Source of the DNA: Reclinomonas americana ATCC 50394
Lineage: Eukaryota > Jakobida > Jakobea > Jakobida
DNA length: 64,000 nucleotides
Reading direction: 5' to 3'
NCBI GenBank assembly: GCA_048213135.1
Contig: PS015140.1
Span: 1-64,000 of the forward strand
Shown: in pieces, positions 55,808 through 64,000 of the stretch
Numbering within the stretch: the stretch's first letter is position 1
How the letters are laid out: each line of letters begins with the position of its first letter
Translations under genes and position numbers: made by a program
The notes under the pieces: model-generated
What the model saw: only the letters and a program-made list of their open reading frames with translations
What the model was told of the DNA's origin: nothing
Database searches by the model: none

Positions 55808-57018
55808 ATGATGTTGTTTGTGATTTCGTTCTCGCTCACTTTGCGAAACGCGCGCATGAGTGTTCTCTCTCACTGTTTGGGTTCGTTGATTGTGATCACA
55901 AGCAAGGCGTCTTGCTTCCTCTCTATCTCTCCCTCCCTCCCTCTCTGTGCCGTTCGTTTCTTCCGACAAGTCGTTTCCTCCTCATCCTTGTCGTGCGTTT
56001 CCCGAGTCCAATTGCTGCACCGACTGCACTGTGTGACACACTTCTGATTCGTCCTCCTCCTATCTCCGTTTTTCCACTCTCATACCGTGTCATCAAGTTG
56101 CACCTGGGCTGTTGTACAGATCTTGCAAAGCTGTGTTCCTGCAGCGTTGTTCTCCGCCGCGACCTCTCTGGTCACTGGTGTCTCAGCCCTATGCACTCTT
56201 CTCTCTCTCTATCGCCCTTCTCCTCCCCTCTCTTTCCTTACAGCCACCCCCTTCCCCCTTCTCCATCCCTCCCTTCTTCTCCTTTCCCTTCCTTTCCTCC
56301 CCTTGCCTTCTTCTCATTTCCCCTCCTTTCCTCCCCTTCCTTCTCTCCCTCTCTCCCTCTCATTCTTCCCCTCGCTTTCCTCACACCCTCCCTCACCTTA
56401 ATCTTACCCCCTTCCCCCTATCCCTCCTTCTCCCTCCACCTCCCCTCCCTTTCTCACACCCTCCCCCCTCCCCCTCTCTCCCCCTTTCCCTCCTTAGAAC
56501 ATCCCCCCCGAGGACCGCGTCAAGGCCCGCGCGAACCGCTTCGGCAAGCAATCGCCCACCGGCTCCTCAACCCCGCAATCCCTGGCGAGCCCACCGAAGG
56601 CCGCCTCTCCTGCCGCTACTGCTCCCGCTCACATTGTAAAACCGACCTCACCGCCGTCGGCTGAGGAACTCGAGCGAATCGAGAAGCGCAAGCGGAGGTT
56701 TGGTGAATTGACGAGCACCACGGCCAAGACCGTTGTGGCCTCGGTGACCTCCACCGCTGTCGAGGTGTGTGTGTCATGGTCTCTTCTGGACTCGAAACAG
56801 CGTTGCTCATCCCCTCTCTTTCCCTCGGGCAGGCCTCGTTGAGCGCCGAGGAGCAGGAGAAGGTGCGGCAAAGGGCGATGCGCTTTGCGTCACAGGAGGA
56901 GAAGGAATTCGAGGAGCGGAAGCGGAGACGGTTGGGCCGGTTTACGTCGGCTGTCGGTGGCGAGGCCGCGTCGGACGGTGCCGCAGCGCACAATGAGTCG
57001 ATGGAGGTGCAGTTGTGA
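53531..57018 (+). CDS. Tho1/MOS11 C-terminal domain-like RNA-binding/export factor, 3 exons
   Basis: Exons 53531-54202, 56498-56764 and 56833-57018 give 374 residues. The start MPPKRKQRRATAS is chosen because it opens with a basic, nuclear-signal-like stretch; the frame is also open upstream to 53252, with another Met at 53471. Residues 15-200 are low-complexity Ala/Ser/Asp. The recognisable part is a set of repeated K/R-x-RFG units: VHRAKRFGIPL, RVKARANRFGK, EKRKRRFGEL, VRQRAMRFAS and KRRRLGRF. These are the hallmark of the C-terminal region of yeast Tho1, plant MOS11 and animal SARNP/CIP29. Those proteins bind RNA and help TREX-mediated mRNA export. No N-terminal SAP domain is visible, unlike Tho1 and SARNP. 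The first intron is 2.3 kb and rich in repeats. Confidence 0.65.
54236..54640 (+). repeat. Three ~130-bp tandem copies in Tho1-like gene intron 1
   Basis: GGGGACAATA recurs at 54246, 54371 and 54505. Each copy then has GAGTGGGCTTGTG, a TGTGTGTGCAGCTTG acceptor-like site, and GAGCGTTGGC. The array begins 33 bp past the donor, and its first lines overlap the splice region. Confidence 0.8.
55130..55560 (+). repeat. Two ~238-bp tandem copies in Tho1-like gene intron 1
   Basis: GTCGAGCATGTTGGGGGACG at 55203 and GTCGAGCAAGTTGGGGGACG at 55441. Each is preceded by CGTGTGTTGGTTTCTTGTG and followed by AGAGAGAAG and CTGCGTGTCTGT. A 174-bp N gap at 54929-55102 lies just upstream and may hide more copies. 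Confidence 0.8.
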
Positions 57019-57910
57019 GCGCCGGGGGGCCTCGAGGCAGTGCTCTCTTTCTTTCTTTGTGTGTGTGTCAGTTTCTCATGTGATGGCGACAACTATGCCG
57101 TGGTACAGTGTGATGTTTCGAGGGGAGGGGTGAGTGAGAGAAGAGGTGAAAATCATGGGGGTCTCTCGTCGCTCTCCACCTCGAAAGTGGGCGAAAAGTG
57201 AATGTGAAATCGTGTGATTTTACGGGAGCGGATGCAGCGATGAATGTTAAGGCAGCGATGGACACGGGCGCCATCTCTTGGATCAACAACCGACAAGCCT
57301 GCGGTTCTGCGCCAGCAACATTTCCCGATCGCCTCCCCTGCGATCGCAGTCGGCTCACAAACAAGGAGGTTTTCCGTCACGGAGGAACTCGTTCGCCTGT
57401 AGCGATTACAACTCCTCTGCAAGATGCGCAACGTAAAGGCACTGGTGTGGGAGCTTCGTGCAGGTCAGGCCTCATTCGTGAACTGGCGGGCATTGGGTGT
57501 GCCGAGCTGCACGAGAAGGCACTGGTGGGCTCCAAGCAGCTCATCCGCACAGTACCGGTATCGTCGAGAGCAGGCGATGCTGGCCTCAGCTTCCGCTCCC
57601 GTACTCATTTCCTCGGATGACCACGGACTTTCTCCTTTCTCGTGTTCCTCTTCCACTTCTTCCTTCCTGCTTCCTTCTTGCTTTTCGTCCCTTCTCTTCA
57701 ATCGTGTCTGCCACTGTGCCATCTTGCCCTTCTCCCTCTCCTTCTCGACAACCTGCCTATTCGCAAGGGTCTTATGTGCAGAGCGAAGAGCGAGACCTGT
57801 GTCAATTGTTCGCAGGCACTGCGCCGTCCCTCTTCCCCACAAGTTACAGAAAGGATTCGTCATTTAAATGTATTGTGTGGTTGACTATGAGAAGAATACC
57901 TGCGCCCTTA
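57019..57910. other. Spacer between convergent Tho1-like and MFS genes; one unexplained short frame
   Basis: A frame from 57424 (MRNVKALVWELRAGQASF) to 57867 starts with about 60 residues that are not low-complexity (SSSAQYRYRREQAMLASAS), then becomes a Ser/Phe/Leu run that looks intronic. It could be an exon of an unplaced gene or chance. Nothing else is recognised. Confidence 0.25.
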
Positions 57911-60900
57911 TCACGACGCCTTGGTGGGCGACAGCACGAGCGTGCCGTTGCTGCTGGCAGTGACCTGCATGGATTTGTCATCTGCGAGACAAATTGTAAG
58001 GACGCAGCGCTGCCATCGCTCCTCCTTGCACACAGTCGCTCCTCTTCTCGCTGTCGCTGCGTCGCTCCTCTTCTCGCTGTCGCTGCGTCGCTCCTCTTCT
58101 CGCTCTGTCGCTGCGTCGCTCCTCATCTCGCTCCGTCACTGCGTCGCTCCTCCTCTCGCTGCGTCGCTGCGTCGCTCCTCCTCTCGCTGTCGCTGCGTCG
58201 CTCCTCTTCTCGCTGCGTCGCTGCGTCGCTCCTCTTCTCGCTCTGTCGCTGCGTCGCTCCTCTTCTCGCTNNNNNNNNNNNNNNNNNNNNTCGCTGCGTC
58301 GCTCCACCTCTCGCTATCGCTGCGTCGCTCCTCTTCTCGCTATCGCTGCGTCGCTCCTCTTCTCGCCGTGAACTCACCTGGCAGTGGCACATCTTCGCCC
58401 ATCATGCGAATGTCGACGGCGTGGCGCAGGTACGTGCGGCGAGCAATCAGGAAGGCCGCCAGGCCGAGGAAACCACCGGTCACCAGCGGCACCCACGGCA
58501 TGGGCGTCGAGACGAACGACGGGTGTGTGAAGAGGCTGAGAAGGCCGAGGAAGAGGTACTTGCCGGAGGAGGTGGCTGTGGATAATCAGCAAGTCATGGC
58601 GAAGAAATAAGCGCATCATCTTCTCACTCACCGAGGGTGGTGAGTGCACCGGTGGCGCCAAACAACTTGCCCTGGTGATCACGCGAGACGGCTTCGGAGA
58701 GCAGGCCGTTGACCGCCATGCTGCTGACGTAGAAGAGGCTGTTGGGGATCAGCAGGAGGTATACTTGCCATGACTGCGATGGGGAGAAGGGAGGGGGTGA
58801 GGGGAAGTGAGGGGAAGGGAGGGTGAGGGGTAAGGAGGGGTTAAGGGAGGGGAAAAAGTAACGATGAAGGGAGAGGAGAATGCCAGTGGGAAGAGAGAAG
58901 GAAAGAAGAACAAAGGAATGACGGCGGGAGAGAGATCAGAAGATAGAGAGAGAGAAGAAGAAGAGGGCGAGAAGAGAGAAGGAAAGTGAAGCGAGCAAGA
59001 TGCCAGTTTTCTTATTTCCTTTCTCCCTTACTCTCAGCTGTTTCGTCGCTTTCCGTCTTCTTTGTCTGCCCGCTATCGTGGCGACGAGACACACCGCAGG
59101 TTCTCCTTCTCACTCTCTCCACCTCTTGCTCTCCTCAATTTCACTCTCACTCTCTTCATAAGAAATCCTCCCTCTCGCCCTGAGACTTTTTTCCAGCTGC
59201 TCAGTCCCGTATCGCGTTGCCTGCCACTTGGCTGCCGCTGTTGTAGTTGTAACAACGAGGTACGCTGCAGCACTGCCTCTTGCTCTCTGTCTGTTTCTCG
59301 TTCTCTATCTGTTTCTCTCCCTCTCCAACTCTCTCTCTCTCTCTCTCTCTCTCTCNNNNNNNNNNNNNNNNNNNNCTCTCTCTCTCTCTCTCTCTCTCTT
59401 CTCCCTCCCTCGATTCACTCTCTCCCCCTCCCATTCTCTCCTCCTCCTCCTTTCCCTCTTACCCCCACGCACATTAGTGGACATGGCAAGCCCAAAGTAG
59501 GCCACCATGAGACACGCAAGACCGATCAACGACGTGGTCGGCCGCCCAAAGTGCTTCACGACTCGCTTCAGCAGCACGCCCTGCACAATGCACGCCAGAA
59601 CGCCTGCCGCCACCACCAACCACAAGTCAGCAATCAATCAATCAACAATAACGTGCCCTCTTTCCCTACCAGAGAAAGCCAACGACGAGTACGTCTGGCG
59701 CGAGGTCCACTCGAGTTGCATTTGCGCAAAGAAGGCCCACGTGGAGGTCATCGCCTGCACCGCCATGTAGATCAAGAACAGCAGTCTCGCCAGGCTCCAA
59801 ATGAGTGGCGAGCTCAGCAGCGATCTGCACACAATCAAAGCTCAGTCATCTCCTTCTTATTGTGCGCACTCCCTGCAAACCTCACAAGCTTTCTCGTTTC
59901 AGTCATGCTTTTGCACTCCGTCCCTCACTCCCATCTCCCTCCTTCGCTCAGCTCTCTCTCTCTCTCTCCTCATTGAGAAAGGGTGAGAGGAGAAGAGAGG
60001 AGAGAAGGAGAGTAGAGGACCGGAGAGGAGGGACAGAACAGGAGAACAAAGAAGAGGCACGACAAGAGGGGAGAGGAGAGAGCAGGAAAGAAGAGAGAGG
60101 AGGAGGGGACAGGACAGGAGAACAAAGAAGAGGCACGACAAGAGGGGAGAGGAGAGAGCAGGAGAGAAGAGAGAGGAGGAGGGGGAGATCTCTCTCTCTC
60201 TCTCCCTTCCCCCTCCTCCCCTTCCCTTCCCTTCTCTCTCTCTCTCTCTCCCCTTTCCCTCTCCACAGGGACGCAACGACACACTCTGCAGCGGCGACAC
60301 ATCATTCCACCGCAGACTCTTCAACTCGGCCACCGACGAGATCAACGAGTGATGCCGCGAGCGATCGAGCGTCTCCTCAAACGCCACCAGCACATACACC
60401 AGCGCCACGGCCAGTGTGCAGGCAGCTGCAGCGCTGATCTCGCGTGCCGACCAGCCCGCATGTGTCAGGTACGCTCCCAACGCCGGCCCGAGCATGAATC
60501 CGATGCCTGCCGCCACATGAGTCGGAGGAGAATGAGGAGAAGAGGAAGACACTTGGTGGCACGCACCAAACGACATGCCCATGAGTCCGAATCGCGTCGT
60601 CCGCTGTGCCGGCGTGCTCACATCGGCAATCACGGCCTGGTTGATCGAAAAGTGCACGGTGGAGATGCCGGCGAGGCACTTGGCGAACACGACCATCGAC
60701 ACGCGATGCGAACCGCTCAGTACCCAGTACTCCACAATTCCGCCAATCATCGCGTACACCAACATCGGCTTGCGCCCAACGCTTTTGCAAAGGAAAAGAG
60801 TCAGCATGCAACTGCAATGATCCGAACACGGTGTTTTTCGCGCGCTTTTCTCTGTGCCTCACCGATCACTGAGTGCGCCGAGCAGCGGAGTCAGGAAGCA

Positions 60901-61290
60901 CAACAGAAGGCTCTTGGTTCCATCGCCGACTCCGGCGTAGAACGAGGCCTCGGAGATGACTTGATCGCGCGATGCTTGCACGCCTTTTCTGGCAAAGTCT
61001 GTGTGCAGAGAAGAGAGTGAGGCAGAGCATTGTGTGTGCCAAGTCAACAGAGAGGCGCACACACCTTCTTCCACCAGTGAGCGGAGCAGGAGTGGCGAGG
61101 TGACATTGGTGAGACCGATGGCGAGAGAGACGAGAGTTTGCACGAGAATGACTGAGGCCAGTGTGCGACGAGGGTTGGCGTGGCTGAGAGGAGAGGTGGG
61201 TTCACCGGAGGATGCGCTGTCGGGTTGCATTTCTCTCTCTGCGACGAGGAGAAGGGAGACGGATCGGTTGGCAGGAGGGACACTTGTCAT
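57911..61290 (-). CDS. Major facilitator superfamily transporter (drug:H+ antiporter / MFSD14-like), 9 exons
   Basis: Exons on the minus strand: 61290-61065, 60998-60863, 60781-60567, 60506-60278, 59824-59670, 59603-59473, 58773-58632, 58575-58378 and 57981-57911. Together they encode 500 residues with in-phase junctions. The MFS motif A is present between helices 2 and 3 (GALSDRVGRKPML, split by an intron after the D). Twelve membrane helices are plausible: LASVILVQTLVSLAIGL, SLLLCFLTPLLGAL, MLVYAMIGGIVEYWVL, MVVFAKCLAGISTVHF, GIGFMLGPALGAYL, TLAVALVYVLVAFEE, SLARLLFLIYMAVQA, GVLACIVQGVLL, SLIGLACLMVAYFGLAM, VYLLLIPNSLFYVSSMAVNG, KYLFLGLLSLF and LVTGGFLGLAAFLIARR. The cytoplasmic C-terminus ends SPTKAS. 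Tetracycline-resistance and MFSD14 types share this layout; the substrate is unknown. The fourth intron has a GTTGCG donor, and the last intron is a 26-bp minisatellite. Confidence 0.85.
58025..58372. repeat. 26-bp minisatellite in MFS intron 8
   Basis: About 13 copies of a 26-bp unit containing CGCTGCGTCGCTCCTCTTCT, with a 20-N gap at 58271-58290. Some units carry a 2-3 base insertion (CTCTGTCGC). Confidence 0.9.
58780..59472 (-). repeat. MFS intron 6 with CT microsatellite
   Basis: Purine-rich at 58780-59000 (sense CT), then plain sequence, then a plus-strand CT run at 59330-59400 around a 20-N gap (59356-59375). No exon is recognised. Confidence 0.6.
59930..60262 (-). repeat. ~78-bp GA-rich direct repeat in MFS intron 4
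   Basis: GGACAGGACAGGAGAACAAAGAAGAG and GGACAGAACAGGAGAACA-type blocks recur at about 60033 and 60108, each followed by GCACGACAAGAGGGGAGAGG. The rest is GGAGA/CT repeat. The donor side carries the GTTGCG site. Confidence 0.6.
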
Positions 61291-62310
<1,020 letters not shown>

Positions 62311-64000
62311 CTAGTCGGTCACTTCCTCGATGCCGACGCCACCCACAGCACCAAGCGCATTGGTGAAATCGGGCAAGACGGTGCCGAAGATGCGTTCCAC
62401 AAGCCCGCGAGTGTGTTGACGTATGAATAGCATCACCCTGCCGGACACCCGGGCGGTGTACGCAGAACCGAACGCCGTGCTGCGAAGAAGAGTCACACGA
62501 TCCACCGCAGGAGTCACCAGATCTGCCTGCTCATGAAGAGACACTTCATCTCCAGTAAACAGTGACCACACTCGCACTGTATTGTCAGACCCGCCACTTA
62601 TAATGTGCTGGCCATCGGGTGTCACTGCCACTGCAAACACCCGACTCGTGTGGCCTTCCAGTCGGCGTACCTCCTCACCACTTGCCATTGACCACAACCT
62701 CAGAGTATTGTCATTACTGCCACTTACAATGTGCTGACCATCGGGTGTCACTGCCACTGCAAATACCGCGCCAGTGTGGCCTTCCAGTCGCCGTACCTCC
62801 TCGCCACTTGCCATCGACCACATCCTTACATCGTCCCCGTCGTTGGAGATGAACAAACTCCCGCTGCAACTCACAATGTGCTGCCCATCGGGTGTTACAG
62901 CCACTGCCGACACCGACTCTGTGTGCCCCTCCAGTCGGCGCACCTCCTCGCCATTTGCCAGCGACCACACTCGTACAGTCTTGTCGAAACTGCCACTCAC
63001 AATGTGCTGGCCATCCGGCGTCACTGTCACCGCAAACACCCTCTCCGTGTTGTCCTCCAATCGGCGCACCTCCTCACCACTTGCCAGCGACCACACCCGT
63101 ATAGTCTTGTCCTCACTGCCACTCACAATGTGCAGGCCATCGGGTGTCACCGCCACTGCCCACACCTTATCCGTGTGGCCTTCCAGTCGGCGCATCTCCT
63201 CGCCACTTGCCAGTGACCACACCCGTACAGTCTTGTCCCAACTGCCACTAACAATGTGCTGGCCATCAGGTGTCACTGCCACTGCAAGCACCCTACTCGT
63301 GTGGCCTTCCAGTCGGCACACCTCCTCGCCACTCGACAGCGACCACACCAGTACCGTCTTGTCCCAACTGCCACTCACAACATGCTGGCCATTGGGTGTC
63401 ACTGCCACTGTATACACCCAATCTGTGTGACCTTCCAGTCGGCGTACCTCCTCGCCACTTGCCACAGACCACATCCGCACAGTCTCGTCCCCACTGCCAC
63501 TCACAATGTGCTGGCCATCGGGTGCCACTGCCACTGCCCACACCCTACTCGTGTGACCTTCCAATCGGCGCACCTCCTCGCCACTTGCCACCGACCACAT
63601 CCGCACAGTCTTGTCATCACTGCCACTCAGAATGCGCTGGCCATCGGGTGTCACTGCCACTGCAGATACCGATCTCGCGTGGCCTTCGAGTCGGCGCACC
63701 TCCTCGCCACTTGCCGCCGACCACACCCGCACAGTATTGTCATCGCTGCCACTCACGATGAACTGCCCATCGGGTGTCACTGCCACTGCATACACCCTAC
63801 TCGTGTGCCCTTCCAGTCGGCGCACCTCCTCGCCACTTGCCACCGACCACACTCGTATAGTCCCGTCCCCACTGCCACTCACAATGTGATGGCCATCGGG
63901 TGTCACTGCCACTGCATGCACCGAATTCGTGTGGCCTTCCAGTCGGCGCACCTCCTCGCCACTTGCCACCGACCACACCCATACAGTCCCGCCTTCACAG
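62311..64000 (-). CDS. WD40 repeat protein with 11 near-identical blades, 5' end outside the window
   Basis: The frame is open from the right edge to the stop at 62311 (about 563 codons). Eleven blades of 42 residues follow one another with a strict WSVASGEEVRRLEGHT, then VxAVAVTPDGQHIVSG, SxDxTVRV pattern. The ninth carries a small insertion (SCSGSLFISNDGDDVRMW). After the last blade comes a different C-terminus: WSLFTGDEVSLHEQADLVTP, then AYTARVSGRVMLFIRQHTRG and a hydrophobic end FTNALGAVGGVGIEEVTD. This tail is unrelated to the tail of the tandem array genes. Eleven or more blades would form more than one propeller, or an open one; at least 14 would suit two full rings. The DNA of the blades is nearly identical, so recent blade amplification or homogenisation is likely. 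Confidence 0.88.
   Translation of the reverse strand, partial: CEGGTVWVWSVASGEEVRRLEGHTNSVHAVAVTPDGHHIVSGSGDGTIRVWSVASGEEVRRLEGHTSRVYAVAVTPDGQFIVSGSDDNTVRVWSAASGEEVRRLEGHARSVSAVAVTPDGQRILSGSDDKTVRMWSVASGEEVRRLEGHTSRVWAVAVAPDGQHIVSGSGDETVRMWSVASGEEVRRLEGHTDWVYTVAVTPNGQHVVSGSWDKTVLVWSLSSGEEVCRLEGHTSRVLAVAVTPDGQHIVSGSWDKTVRVWSLASGEEMRRLEGHTDKVWAVAVTPDGLHIVSGSEDKTIRVWSLASGEEVRRLEDNTERVFAVTVTPDGQHIVSGSFDKTVRVWSLANGEEVRRLEGHTESVSAVAVTPDGQHIVSCSGSLFISNDGDDVRMWSMASGEEVRRLEGHTGAVFAVAVTPDGQHIVSGSNDNTLRLWSMASGEEVRRLEGHTSRVFAVAVTPDGQHIISGGSDNTVRVWSLFTGDEVSLHEQADLVTPAVDRVTLLRSTAFGSAYTARVSGRVMLFIRQHTRGLVERIFGTVLPDFTNALGAVGGVGIEEVTD

Overview
The window is nuclear DNA of a eukaryote, most likely a free-living single-celled protist; the lineage cannot be fixed from sequence alone. 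Evidence: most genes are split by many short GT...AG introns whose exons join in phase, start codons sit in CACCATG-like contexts, and the proteins are eukaryotic types (ASPM with ASH, CH and IQ domains, an ABCG half-transporter, a 7TM-RGS receptor, a Tho1/MOS11-like RNA factor). Exons are GC-rich at third positions. Introns and spacers are full of simple repeats, and there are 18 runs of N, most of them 20 bases long, so this is a scaffolded draft assembly.

Layout. A Ser/Gly-rich gene (740-1908, minus, leaving the left edge) shares a 168-bp divergent promoter with a 28-exon ASPM gene (2077-14848, plus). Ten intronless, same-strand WD40 genes follow (14983-28754). Each encodes a seven-bladed propeller with a shared C-terminal helical tail that I do not recognise. 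Their spacers hold decayed copies of the tail alone and a conserved TATA-plus-AACGTCG leader module. After a 1-kb spacer comes an ABCG transporter (29740-37255, plus). Next is an ankyrin/2-oxoglutarate-Fe(II) dioxygenase fusion (42248 to 37474, minus), then a three-repeat ORF (42916-44265, plus) whose end overlaps a steroid-reductase-like membrane enzyme (44193-47434, plus). That enzyme converges on a 7TM-RGS receptor (52490 to 47507, minus). A spacer with five degenerate ~140-bp repeats leads to the Tho1/MOS11-like gene (53531-57018, plus). A major-facilitator transporter (61290 to 57911, minus) and the 3' part of an 11-bladed WD40 gene with nearly identical blades (64000 to 62311, minus) complete the window.

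The genes do not form one pathway. The strongest local theme is WD40 amplification: ten tandem paralogues, tail-only debris, an orphan promoter after the last copy, two dispersed blade fragments (29384-29429 and 41168-41347) and the blade-amplified gene at the right edge. The exon models of ASPM, the dioxygenase, the reductase, the 7TM-RGS gene, the Tho1-like gene and the MFS gene were joined by hand; each sums to a whole number of codons. The ABCG model has two unresolved junctions, one of them at an assembly gap.
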